The translations under genes were made by a program, and so were the position numbers. A stretch of DNA of 64,000 nt, taken from positions 186,001 through 250,000 of the forward strand of contig NZ_LN898216.1 in NCBI RefSeq assembly GCF_001457815.1. Direction: 5' to 3'. The stretch comes from Vitreoscilla massiliensis (GTDB taxonomy: Bacteria; Pseudomonadota; Gammaproteobacteria; Burkholderiales; Neisseriaceae). Positions 19,660 through 27,244 of the stretch are shown here, piece after piece. Numbering within the stretch: position 1 is the first letter of the stretch; each line of letters opens with the position of its first letter. A model generated the notes under the pieces. The model saw nothing but the letters and a program-made list of their open reading frames with translations, was not told the DNA's origin and searched no databases.

Positions 19660-20253
19660 ATGCACGACAAAGCCACCTTGCGCCGCCATTTGCGCCGCCA
19701 ACGCTTAAACCTCACCGCCACTGAGCGCCGCAGTGCCCAAGCGCAAGTGTGTCGCCTGCTCAAGCCCTTGCTGCGCCGTGGCAAAAACATCGGCATGTAT
19801 TTGGCCAGCGGCAGTGAACTCAATATCAGTGCCATTTTACCCGACGCGATGCGCCAAGGTTGCCAGTTATACACGCCTTATATTGAGCCAAATCAACGTC
19901 GCTTGTGGTTTACCCCTTACCCTGCCGCGCCGCAGCATGGCCACCATGTGTTGAACATTTTGCAATATGAAGGCAAAAAGCGCCGCCTGGAACAATTGGA
20001 CATCGTGCTGATGCCTTTAATCGGCATAGACCAGCGCGGTATGCGCTTGGGCCAAGGCGGTGGCTTTTACGACACCAGCCTGTCGTTTGGACGCGCACAG
20101 CAACCGCTGCGCATCGGCATCGGCTTTGCCGTGCAACAATACGACCACATCCCCAATGAAGCGCACGACCAAGCGCTGGACGCTTTTGTGTGCGAAAACG
20201 GCATCACCGTCTTCAGCACCCGTGCGCGCGCCTGGCTCGCGCCTTATGTTTAA
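19660..20253 (+). CDS. 5-formyltetrahydrofolate cyclo-ligase
   Basis: Converts 5-formyl-THF to methenyl-THF using ATP. It has 197 residues from the ATG at 19660, chosen because AGGA lies 5 bases before it; ATG 19654 sits on top of that site. Conserved features are the N-terminal 'KATLRRHLRRQR' and the 'GMRLGQGGGFYD' nucleotide/substrate loop near residue 130. It is the FAU1/YgfA family, with rather high Arg content. Confidence 0.93.
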   Translation: MHDKATLRRHLRRQRLNLTATERRSAQAQVCRLLKPLLRRGKNIGMYLASGSELNISAILPDAMRQGCQLYTPYIEPNQRRLWFTPYPAAPQHGHHVLNILQYEGKKRRLEQLDIVLMPLIGIDQRGMRLGQGGGFYDTSLSFGRAQQPLRIGIGFAVQQYDHIPNEAHDQALDAFVCENGITVFSTRARAWLAPYV

Positions 20254-20306
20254 AAGCCGCTTAAAGTCTGCTTTACAACGGTTAAATCTGATTAAGCCGC
20301 TTGAAA

Positions 20307-20318
20307 TAGCGGCCTGTA
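20307..20318 (+). repeat. Single DUS before the TM2 gene
   Basis: TAGCGGCCTGTA in the gap between the cyclo-ligase and the TM2 protein. Confidence 0.8.
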
Positions 20319-20359
20319 ACACTATTTATCAAGCATATCCACTGTCTAAGGTTACCCTC

Positions 20360-20599
20360 TTGAACACGCTTTATTCTTACGCCGCCCAATACCCACACAC
20401 CTGTAACAAAGCCTTGTACATCGCCATGGCCTTGCTGTTTGGTTCTTTTGGCATACACAAATTCTGTGCTGGGCGTTTTTGGATGGGCTTGCTGTATTTG
20501 GTTTTCAGCTGGACGTTTATCCCCGGCTTGGTCGGCATTATCGAAGGCATCTTGGCCGTCTTCAAAACCAGCGACGATTTGGGCGCCATCGTGGTGTAA
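20360..20599 (+). CDS. TM2-domain membrane protein
   Basis: About 79 residues from a TTG start at 20360 with AAGG about 8 bases upstream. An open frame continues further up but crosses a DUS and has no better start. 'LLFGSFGIHKFCAGRFWMG' and 'FIPGLVGIIEGILAV' are the two hydrophobic helices and GxxGxHxFYxG-type signature of the TM2 family. The function of such small inner-membrane proteins is unknown. Confidence 0.8.
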   Translation: MNTLYSYAAQYPHTCNKALYIAMALLFGSFGIHKFCAGRFWMGLLYLVFSWTFIPGLVGIIEGILAVFKTSDDLGAIVV

Positions 20600-20682
20600 A
20601 TCGCCATACCCGTATGGCTCTCCCGCGTCCATGACATAACATGCATTAAGCTGCATCATGGCCAAACCAGCCAAGCATACAT

Positions 20683-20715
20683 AAGCGGCCTGTAAAACTT
20701 ACAGGCCGCTTTTTG
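20683..20715. terminator. Paired-DUS hairpin terminator
   Basis: A 13-bp perfect stem (20683-20695 with 20699-20711), 3-base loop, then TTTT; downstream of the TM2 gene. Confidence 0.85.
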
Positions 20716-20880
20716 ACTTAATGGCATACAAATGCGCATTGCCCAGCTATGCAACTCACAACATTCTTACAACCCTGTGCCCCATTCCGCGTATTCCACT
20801 GCACGCTGACTCAGCAAATAGCGCAGGCCTTACCATTTTGATGATTCAATATGGCAAGTCATATTTTTTTGCACACATAA

Positions 20881-20919
20881 AAGCGGCCTGTAAACACTGT
20901 CAAGGTTTACAGGCCGCTT
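20881..20919. terminator. Paired-DUS hairpin terminator
   Basis: A 15-bp stem (20881-20895 with 20905-20919) with a 9-base loop, downstream of the minus-strand gene ending at 20976. Confidence 0.8.
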
Positions 20920-20975
20920 ATGATGGTCTGATGCAAACAGTCATCAACCGACGCTATATCACACTACCGCCACAC

Positions 20976-21980
20976 TTACTCCGCAGTTTTGTTAACGGCA
21001 GGTACAGCTTGCAATTTGATTTCACCTGCGGCTGCCATAGGCTGCAAATGCAAGGTATTCAACACATCAGCGTTTTGATGCAACCATTTGCCCCATTGCT
21101 CGGCCGTGGCCGCGCCTTTTTCGGCGTACACCGCACGGATGGCCGCGCGCAAAGCCTCTTTGTTAGGAGTCGCGCCCAATTGGTCGATTTGTTGCTGTGT
21201 TGCCGCTGAGATTGCCGTATTGACTACTGCCGCCACTGGAGCTGCTGGCGTTTTGGCCACTGCCGCAACAGGCTGAGCTTCTGCCTGATTGGCGACCACA
21301 GCTTTGTTGGCTGCCTCTTTCGCCACTGCTGGTTTGGCAGCGACAGGTTTGGTCTCAGCAGCTTTGCTTGCCACTGGCTGTGCTGCCACTGGTTTAGCGG
21401 CAACAGGTTTGGCCTCTGCTGCTTTGCTTACTGCCGCAGGAGCGGCTGTTTTTGCCTCTGCGGCCTTAGCAACAGGCGCACTGGCAGTGTTTGCCGCGTT
21501 GGCTGCCGGTGCAGCAGCGGTTTTGGCAGCTGTTTTCGCCGCAGGTGCCGCTTTTTTCACCGCAGCGGTGCTGGCTTTGGCCGCAGGTGTGGCCGCTTTA
21601 GCGGTCGTTGTCTCTGTGCTTGCGGCCGCTTTCGCTGGCGCGCGTTTGGCTTTGGCCGCTGGTGCGGTTTTGGTTTCAGCGGTCGCGGTTTTGGCAGCAG
21701 CCGGTTTTTTCACTGCGGTTTTTTTCACCGCCGTTTTGGCTGCGGCTTTTGGTGCCACTGCGCTGGCTGTTGTAGGCTCGGCAACGGGCTCAGCCTGTTT
21801 CAATACTTTGGCGGCTGCCGGTGCTGGCACAGGATTTACCGGCACACTGCCCACACGCACTTGCATGCGAAACAAGGGCTGATTGGCATCCAACCATGGC
21901 CACCACAACTTCCACAACACCGGTACACCTGTTTTGGGGTCTAAACCCCACAATTTCATCCATTCATTCATGTTCAACAT
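20976..21980 (-). CDS. Ala/Lys/Pro-rich low-complexity protein, 334 aa
   Basis: Residues 1-50 form a folded-looking tryptophan-rich start ('MKLWGLDPKTG', 'WKLWWPWLD'). Residues 55-270 are a repetitive Ala/Lys/Pro/Thr stretch (AKTAVKKTAVKK, KPVAAKPVAAQPVA) like histone H1-type tails. The last 65 residues look folded again ('TPNKEALRAAIRAVYAEKG'). The ribosome site GGAGG is well placed for 21980. The composition could reflect a nucleoid-binding or polyhydroxyalkanoate-granule-associated protein; both are guesses. Codon bias is strongly biased by the repeats. Confidence 0.8.
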   Translation of the reverse strand: MLNMNEWMKLWGLDPKTGVPVLWKLWWPWLDANQPLFRMQVRVGSVPVNPVPAPAAAKVLKQAEPVAEPTTASAVAPKAAAKTAVKKTAVKKPAAAKTATAETKTAPAAKAKRAPAKAAASTETTTAKAATPAAKASTAAVKKAAPAAKTAAKTAAAPAANAANTASAPVAKAAEAKTAAPAAVSKAAEAKPVAAKPVAAQPVASKAAETKPVAAKPAVAKEAANKAVVANQAEAQPVAAVAKTPAAPVAAVVNTAISAATQQQIDQLGATPNKEALRAAIRAVYAEKGAATAEQWGKWLHQNADVLNTLHLQPMAAAGEIKLQAVPAVNKTAE

Positions 21981-22206
21981 CCCCTACCTCCAATCACATG
22001 TGTTTTCTTGCAGTCATTCAAAGATTTCAAGTATTTAGTTTTGCTATTTAGCATCATATCCAAGTCATTGCTGCAACGCAACATTTACACTCTTCACATT
22101 GTTTTCACTGTACAAAAATGTCACGCCTCGCTAATCTGAACACCTCAACGCAGCATCTGTGCAGTGCACAAAGTTGCAAGATTTTTTTAATTTAAGGAGT
22201 CTTACT

Positions 22207-22572
22207 ATGAAATTATGGTTATTGCCTTTGTTGGCTGTTTTTGCCGTTGCTGCTTGCTCACAAGAAACCCAAGAAAAAGCGGCTGAAACTGCCAGCTCTG
22301 TAAAATCTGATGCCAAAGAAGCGGCTTCTGCGGTGAAAGAAGGCGCGGACAATGCGGTTGAAAACGCCAACAAAGCTGCTGAAACTGCGGGCAACAAAGT
22401 AGAAGCTGCCGGTGACAAAGCTGCTGAAGCCACCAAAAATGCGGCTGAAGATGTCAAAGATGGCACCAAAGAATTGGCCAACGACGCCACTGCCGCTGCA
22501 CGTGAAGCCGGCCAAAAAGCCAAAGAAGGCGTGAACGATGCTGCTACTGCGGTGAAAGAAAAAACCGAATAA
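22207..22572 (+). CDS. Ala-rich helical lipoprotein, 121 aa
   Basis: Start at 22207 behind AAGGAG. A signal peptide with lipobox 'FAVAAC' predicts lipidation at Cys17 or so. The mature part is a continuous amphipathic helix of about 11-residue periodic KEAA/EKAAETA units, like LEA or apolipoprotein-type repeats, with no globular domain. It is possibly an envelope-stress or desiccation protein. It is a single-gene unit ended by a strong terminator. Confidence 0.85.
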   Translation: MKLWLLPLLAVFAVAACSQETQEKAAETASSVKSDAKEAASAVKEGADNAVENANKAAETAGNKVEAAGDKAAEATKNAAEDVKDGTKELANDATAAAREAGQKAKEGVNDAATAVKEKTE

Positions 22573-22598
22573 GTTTTTTTTACCCCTTTCTAGTCGGG

Positions 22599-22632
22599 AA
22601 AAGCCCTGCAAGGCAACTTGCAGGGCTTTTTC
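22599..22632 (+). terminator. Rho-independent terminator
   Basis: A 13-bp stem (AAAAGCCCTGCAA with TTGCAGGGCTTTT), 6-base loop and T-run after the Ala-rich lipoprotein gene. Confidence 0.92.
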
Positions 22633-22640
22633 TTACTGCT

Positions 22641-22652
22641 TACAGGCCGCTT
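22641..22652 (-). repeat. Single DUS at the lysS stop
   Basis: TACAGGCCGCTT on the plus strand; overlaps the end of lysS by two bases. Confidence 0.85.
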
Positions 22653-24168
22653 AGATTTCGCGACGCATTTGTGGGAACAAAATCACATCACGAATGGTTT
22701 GTGAATTGGTGAGCAACATCACCAAACGGTCGATACCAATGCCACAACCGCCTGTTGGTGGCAAACCAAACTCCATCGCACGGATGTAATCGGCATCGTA
22801 ATGCATGGCTTCGTCGTCCCCAGCATCCAATTGCGCCACTTGCGCTTGGAAACGGCGCGCCTGGTCTTCTGAATCGTTCAACTCTGAGTAGCCATTGGCC
22901 AATTCACGGCCGACCACAAACAATTCAAAACGCTCGGTGATTTCAGGATTGCTGTCGGATTTGCGCGCCAATGGCGACACTTCCACTGGGTAATCAACGA
23001 TGAATGTCGGTTGCCACAATTTGCCTTCGGCCACTTCTTCAAACAAGGCCAATTGCAAACTGCCCAAGCCGCCAGCCATAGGCAAGGCACCACCTTGTTT
23101 TTTGATTTCGGTTTTCAACCATGCTTCGTCTTGCAATTGCGCATCGTCGTAATGCGGATTGTGCGCTTTAATCGCTTCGACGATGGTCATGCGCGCGAAT
23201 GGTTGTTCCAAATTCACTTCTTGCTCGCCATAGGTCACGATGCTGCTGCCGTTCACTGCCATCGAAGCGGCACGAATGACGTTTTCAGTCATGTCCATCA
23301 TGCGGTGGTAATCGGCATAGGCTTCGTAGAATTCCATCATGGTGAATTCTGGATTGTGGCGGGTAGACATGCCTTCGTTACGGAAATTGCGGTTGATTTC
23401 GTACACGCGTTCCAAGCCACCAATGACCAAGCGTTTCAAATACAACTCAGGCGCCACGCGCAAGTACAAATCCATGTCCAAGGTATTGTGATGGGTCACA
23501 AACGGTTTGGCAGTGGCACCACCGGGGATGGTGTGCATCATTGGGGTTTCGACTTCCAAGTAACGCTCTGACGCCATGTAATTGCGCACGGTTTGCACGA
23601 TTTGGCTGCGTTTGATGAAGGTGTCGCGTGAATCGGCATTGGTCATCAAATCAACATAGCGCTGACGGTATTTCGCTTCTTGGTCGGCCAAGCCTTTGTG
23701 TTTGTCTGGCAACGGACGCAATGATTTGGTCAACAAACGCAAACTGCTGGCGCGCACGGTCAATTCACCGTGGTTGGTTTTCATCAACTCGCCTTCGCAA
23801 GCAACGATATCGCCCAAGTCCCAGTGTTTGAAAGCATCGTGCACGTCTTCGCCCACGCCTTGGTTATTGATGTACAGCTGAATCTGACCGCTGACATCTT
23901 GGATGGTGGCAAAACTGGCTTTACCCATATTGCGCTTGAGCATCATTCGACCAACAACCTTCACGTGCACCTGCTTCTCAGCCAAGCCTTCCTTATCAAA
24001 CTCACCGTAAGCGTCTTGTAAATCGCCTGCAAAGGCGTCGCGACGGAAATCGTTTGGATAAGCATTGCCTGCTTGTTGTAAAGTGTGCAACTTCTCACGG
24101 CGCAAGGCCATGATTTGGTTTTCGTCTAAATGTTCGGTCTCAACCGAATGGTTTGCTTGTTCGCTCAT
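22651..24168 (-). CDS. lysS: Lysyl-tRNA synthetase, class II
   Basis: 505 residues, typical length. An N-terminal OB-fold anticodon-binding domain ('[23 protein letters not shown]' in pieces) is followed by the class II core. Motif 2 is '[20 protein letters not shown]' and motif 3 '[14 protein letters not shown]'. It charges the four tRNA-Lys genes located about 2 kb away, though the two are separate transcription units. Confidence 0.98.
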   Translation of the reverse strand: MSEQANHSVETEHLDENQIMALRREKLHTLQQAGNAYPNDFRRDAFAGDLQDAYGEFDKEGLAEKQVHVKVVGRMMLKRNMGKASFATIQDVSGQIQLYINNQGVGEDVHDAFKHWDLGDIVACEGELMKTNHGELTVRASSLRLLTKSLRPLPDKHKGLADQEAKYRQRYVDLMTNADSRDTFIKRSQIVQTVRNYMASERYLEVETPMMHTIPGGATAKPFVTHHNTLDMDLYLRVAPELYLKRLVIGGLERVYEINRNFRNEGMSTRHNPEFTMMEFYEAYADYHRMMDMTENVIRAASMAVNGSSIVTYGEQEVNLEQPFARMTIVEAIKAHNPHYDDAQLQDEAWLKTEIKKQGGALPMAGGLGSLQLALFEEVAEGKLWQPTFIVDYPVEVSPLARKSDSNPEITERFELFVVGRELANGYSELNDSEDQARRFQAQVAQLDAGDDEAMHYDADYIRAMEFGLPPTGGCGIGIDRLVMLLTNSQTIRDVILFPQMRREI

Positions 24169-24188
24169 GCCACTTCCTAATGAAAAAT

Positions 24189-24215
24189 GCAGCCTGTAAT
24201 GTTTTTACAGGCCGC
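24189..24215. repeat. Inverted DUS pair, one arm degenerate
   Basis: GCCTGTAA at 24192-24199 pairs with TTACAGGC at 24205-24212, upstream of lysS. The left word has CAGCC in place of GCGGCC. Confidence 0.6.
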
Positions 24216-24286
24216 CTACTGAATTAACGCGTTATTTTAACGGATTTTCTGCCGCAACACACGGTTAAGTGCCGATTTAAACCCAC

Positions 24287-24298
24287 AAGCGGCCTGTA
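24287..24298 (+). repeat. Single DUS
   Basis: AAGCGGCCTGTA in the gap between lysS and the cupin gene. Confidence 0.85.
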
Positions 24299-24346
24299 AC
24301 AGCCGCCGTGGTATGGGCAATACGGTGTTTTACAGACGCCGTGTGC

Positions 24347-24706
24347 TCACACGCGTTCGTATATCACATACACTTTGCGCGTAGCCTCAACCACTTCCCA
24401 AGTGCCCGAAAAACCAGCAGGAATGACAAAATGGTCGCCCGCTTGCACGGTAATGCTGTCGCCGTCGGTATTGGTGACCACGTTCTTGCCTTCCAAAATA
24501 AAGCAATACTCGTCTTCGCTGTAACTCACTTGCCACTTACCGACATCGGCTTGCCACACACCGGTGTGAAACTCATTGCTGGCATTGCTGTAATGTGGCC
24601 ACATTTTTTGGCTGGGATTGCCAGCGATGATTTTGGCGGCATCGGGTAAAAACGCTGCGGTAGCGGTGTTGACGTTTGTGTCTAAAGGCAAAATTTTCTG
24701 ACTCAC
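24347..24706 (-). CDS. Cupin-domain protein, 119 aa
   Basis: A single cupin (cupin_3/DUF861-like) with 'HTGVWQADVGKWQVSYSEDEYCFILEG' in pieces and the second motif 'AGDHFVIPAGFSGTWEV'. It starts with GTG at 24706, with GGAG 8 bases upstream. Metal ligands are incomplete compared with enzymes, so ligand binding or a small isomerase-like role is possible. No neighbour points to a pathway. Confidence 0.8.
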   Translation of the reverse strand: MSQKILPLDTNVNTATAAFLPDAAKIIAGNPSQKMWPHYSNASNEFHTGVWQADVGKWQVSYSEDEYCFILEGKNVVTNTDGDSITVQAGDHFVIPAGFSGTWEVVEATRKVYVIYERV

Positions 24707-24781
24707 TCTATCACTCCATGTTTATAAGTAATGTTATGGAGTCAGCATCTTGGCTGAAGCGCCTTGGAATAACAAGTCAAA

Positions 24782-25717
24782 TCACGGACACACATCTTGA
24801 AAACCCACCGCCGGCAAAGGCAATAATTGCCGCTGCGACACAAATTCGCATGCTTGTTGGCTGATGGGATCGGTAAAACGTATCGACTTGGCCAATAATT
24901 GCAAAGGCTGGGCATAATCACCCGTGTTTACAGGCCGCTTATGCGGATACAAGCTGTCGTATAGCAAAGGCATGCCCAAAGCCGCCATGTGCACGCGCAA
25001 TTGATGGCGTTTGCCACTGATGGGCGACAAGACATAGCGCGCCCATGCATCATTGTGTTCCATCACTTCAATGATGGTATGCGAATTGGCCTCACCCGCC
25101 ACTTCTTGCATGCGAAAAAAATCCGTACTTTCTTGCATCCGCGCCTGATGCTCCAGCGGATACGCATATTCAGGCCGCCACGGCGCAAGCGCTTCATAGT
25201 GTTTGTGGATACGCCGTTCACGAAACAGCGCTTGATAGGCACCGCGCACGCTTTCTTGCTTGGCAAACATCACCAAACCCGCGGTTTCACGGTCGATGCG
25301 GTGCAGTGGCGTCAACTCAGGCAAATCATATTCACGCCGCAAACGCACCAACAGCGTTTGCTGCAAATACTCGCCTGCTGGCATCACTGGCAAAAAATGC
25401 GGCTTGTCCGCCACCAACAAATGTTCATTCTCATAGATAACGCTGGCTTGAAAAGGAATCACGGTTTCATTGGGCACATCGCGGTAATAATACAAATGTA
25501 AGCCCAAACGCCCAGCCAACACATCGTCTGCTCGCACCGCCACGCCATGCTCATCCACCACTTCACCTGCGCCCATGCGCGCTAACCACACCTCGGTCGC
25601 CACATTGGGAAAGCGCTGCTGCAAAAACGCCAATACCGTGCCGCCTTGATCCAGATTGGGCAAGGCCACGCAACTGGCATTAACACCATCGCGCATTGCT
25701 AAAGGAATAAGCGTCAT
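24782..25717 (-). CDS. RluA-family RNA pseudouridine synthase
   Basis: 311 residues with the family active site 'LHRIDRETAGLVMFAK' (catalytic Asp in HRIDxxT), 'KPHFLPV' and 'GKRHQLRVHMAALGMP'. It isomerises specific uridines in rRNA or tRNA; the exact target cannot be told from sequence. The N-terminus is short and lacks an evident S4 domain. A DUS at 24929-24940 is read as KRPV. Confidence 0.9.
   Translation of the reverse strand: MTLIPLAMRDGVNASCVALPNLDQGGTVLAFLQQRFPNVATEVWLARMGAGEVVDEHGVAVRADDVLAGRLGLHLYYYRDVPNETVIPFQASVIYENEHLLVADKPHFLPVMPAGEYLQQTLLVRLRREYDLPELTPLHRIDRETAGLVMFAKQESVRGAYQALFRERRIHKHYEALAPWRPEYAYPLEHQARMQESTDFFRMQEVAGEANSHTIIEVMEHNDAWARYVLSPISGKRHQLRVHMAALGMPLLYDSLYPHKRPVNTGDYAQPLQLLAKSIRFTDPISQQACEFVSQRQLLPLPAVGFQDVCP
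24929..24940 (-). repeat. Single DUS inside the pseudouridine synthase gene
   Basis: The uptake word lies on the coding strand and is read as Lys-Arg-Pro-Val. Confidence 0.8.
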
Positions 25718-25808
25718 AGAAAATCAACATCAATCAGAAAATAAATCACATCTTAATACGAATCGCGACTGCACGTGTTTTTAGGCGCTTTTTATCGTTC
25801 AAAAGGTT

Positions 25809-25820
25809 TACAGGCCGCTT
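25809..25820 (-). repeat. Single DUS
   Basis: TACAGGCCGCTT on the plus strand, in the 235-base gap before the tRNA array, which otherwise shows nothing. Confidence 0.85.
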
Positions 25821-25952
25821 ATGCTTAGATTGCAAGCGCGACAATAGGACACACCATCACTAACGGTTATCAATAGGAAATCAATACAATCATATGGATG
25901 ACACTGTGGCATTGTTACAGAAAATCAGACTCTGCCCATGTGGACAGGTAAA

Positions 25953-26028
25953 TGGTGGGTCGTGAGGGGGTCGAACCCTCGACAAATAGATTAAGAGTCT
26001 ACTGCTCTACCAACTGAGCTAACGGCCC
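25953..26028 (-). tRNA. tRNA-Lys (anticodon CTT)
   Basis: 76 nt including the encoded CCA. Anticodon loop CTCTTAA gives CTT. T-arm GAGGG-TTCGACC-CCCTC and a normal D-arm are present. The acceptor stem reads GGGCCGT against ACGACCC, leaving a C-A mismatch at position 4-69, whereas the three sister genes pair perfectly. It is last in the array. Confidence 0.95.
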
Positions 26029-26099
26029 TGACAAGGAATGGATGAAACGATACGCTTATGAAATCCAAATGGCAAGTTATTAACTTGGTAATAGAATGC

Positions 26100-26131
26100 A
26101 AAAAAGCCCGTCTCGAAAGACAGGCTTTTTT
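26100..26131 (-). terminator. Terminator inside the tRNA-Lys array
   Basis: On the minus strand an AAAAAGCC-type stem with inner GTCT/AGAC pairing and one mismatch, followed by T-run. It lies after the third tRNA, so the CTT gene is probably transcribed less, by readthrough. Confidence 0.75.
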
Positions 26132-26136
26132 GTTTT

Positions 26137-26212
26137 TGGTGGGTCGTGAGCGATTCGAACGCTCGACCAACGGATTAAAAGTCCGCTGCTCTACCGGCTG
26201 AGCTAACGACCC
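26137..26212 (-). tRNA. tRNA-Lys (anticodon TTT)
   Basis: 76 nt with encoded CCA; anticodon loop CTTTTAA; acceptor GGGTCGT pairs fully with ACGACCC. Its sequence is almost identical to the next copy. Confidence 0.97.
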
Positions 26213-26250
26213 GGTAAGGGCAGTTACCTAACACTGTTAGATAACCTAAT

Positions 26251-26326
26251 TGGTGGGTCGTGAGCGATTCGAACGCTCGACCAACGGATTAAAAGTCCGC
26301 TGCTCTACCGGCTGAGCTAACGACCC
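26251..26326 (-). tRNA. tRNA-Lys (anticodon TTT)
   Basis: 76 nt with encoded CCA. As far as read it is identical to the copy at 26137-26212, so a recent duplication. Confidence 0.97.
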
Positions 26327-26365
26327 GGTAATGCAATCAACTGATTTCGCAGTCAATTTAAATCT

Positions 26366-26441
26366 TGGTGGGTCGTCCGCGACTCGAACGCGGGACCAAC
26401 GGATTAAAAGTCCGCTGCTCTACCAACTGAGCTAACGACCC
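26366..26441 (-). tRNA. tRNA-Lys (anticodon TTT)
   Basis: 76 nt with encoded CCA. First gene of the array; differs from the two inner TTT copies in the T-arm (CGCG-type stem) and near the D-arm boundary. Confidence 0.97.
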
Positions 26442-26454
26442 AAGAAAGACGCGT

Positions 26455-26483
26455 ATAATAAAGCGATTTTTTGCAGTCGTCAA
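26455..26483 (-). promoter_or_regulatory. Sigma-70 promoter of the tRNA-Lys array
   Basis: On the minus strand TTGACG (26483-26478), exactly 17 bases, then TATTAT (26460-26455), placing the start a few bases before the first tRNA. A GC-rich GCGTC follows the -10, as in stringent-controlled stable RNA promoters. Confidence 0.85.
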
Positions 26484-26542
26484 CACATGCGCGCAACTTT
26501 TTATTTAAATCATATCGAAGATATTTAGAAAACTTTTAAATT

Positions 26543-27175
26543 TCAAGCAAATAAATTCGGGAATAAATTTTTCAGGCCGCCGGCAATAATCTCGATTGAT
26601 ACCGCTGCCAACACCATGCCCATGATGCGGTTGATGATGTTAATCCCAGTAGCGCCCAATAATTTGCTGAGTTTGGTTGCGGCCAACATGCCAACATAAC
26701 AAACAATGGCTACCACCAAACCGGCCAACATGATTTCGGCAATGCCCCACCAATTTTTGGCGGTAGACGCGTAAATAATCACCGTGGAAATCGAACCAGG
26801 GCCAATGAGCATCGGTATCGCCAAAGGCACGACGGCAATGCTGTTGCGCTGCCCTGCTTCTTGTGCTTCTTCCTCATTGTGTTTGGTCGGATTGGGCTGT
26901 GCATTCATCATCGCAATCGCAATCAACAAAATCAAAATGCCGCCACCGACTTGGAATGAACCGATACTGATGTTCAAGAAGCGCAATATCAAATCACCGA
27001 CCAAGGCAAAAATACATATGGTAATCGCCACCGTAATTGAGGCGGTTTGAGCGATTTTGCGGCGTTCGCGCGCAGAGTTGTACGGGGTGAGGCTTAAGAA
27101 TATCGGCGCTGCACTTAAAGGGTTGATCAACACCATCAAGGCGATGATGATTTTGAAGATTTGGATGTGTTCCAT
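26543..27175 (-). CDS. MarC-family inner-membrane protein
   Basis: About 210 residues from the chosen start MEHIQIFKIIIALMVLINP (27175). The frame is open to 27244, but that would abut prlC without a ribosome site. Six hydrophobic helices and the MarC/UPF0056 motifs 'LINPLSAAPIFLSLT' and 'VPLAIPMLIGPGSIST' are visible. The function of the family is unsettled despite the 'multiple antibiotic resistance' name. It follows prlC in the same direction. Confidence 0.9.
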   Translation of the reverse strand: MEHIQIFKIIIALMVLINPLSAAPIFLSLTPYNSARERRKIAQTASITVAITICIFALVGDLILRFLNISIGSFQVGGGILILLIAIAMMNAQPNPTKHNEEEAQEAGQRNSIAVVPLAIPMLIGPGSISTVIIYASTAKNWWGIAEIMLAGLVVAIVCYVGMLAATKLSKLLGATGINIINRIMGMVLAAVSIEIIAGGLKNLFPNLFA

Positions 27176-27244
27176 CGAGCGTGAACCATAAAAAAGTGCT
27201 ATTGCGCGAACAATAGCACTGTTAATCCATTTTAGATACGGCAA

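Larger units (their letters stand above)
20600..20975. other. Gene-free stretch between convergent genes with two paired-DUS hairpins
   Basis: 376 bases without a credible gene. The TM2 gene enters from the left and the Ala/Lys/Pro-rich gene from the right. It holds two independent DUS hairpins and otherwise unremarkable AT-rich sequence. Confidence 0.7.

Noticed and set aside
21289..21882. Ala/Val-rich 197-residue hydrophobic ORF
   Set aside because: It is an antisense shadow of the Ala/Lys/Pro repeat region, with no ribosome site.
26137..26326. Integration site or mobile element marked by duplicated tRNA genes
   Set aside because: No integrase, no flanking direct repeats beyond the tRNA copies, and composition is normal; a simple tandem duplication is enough.
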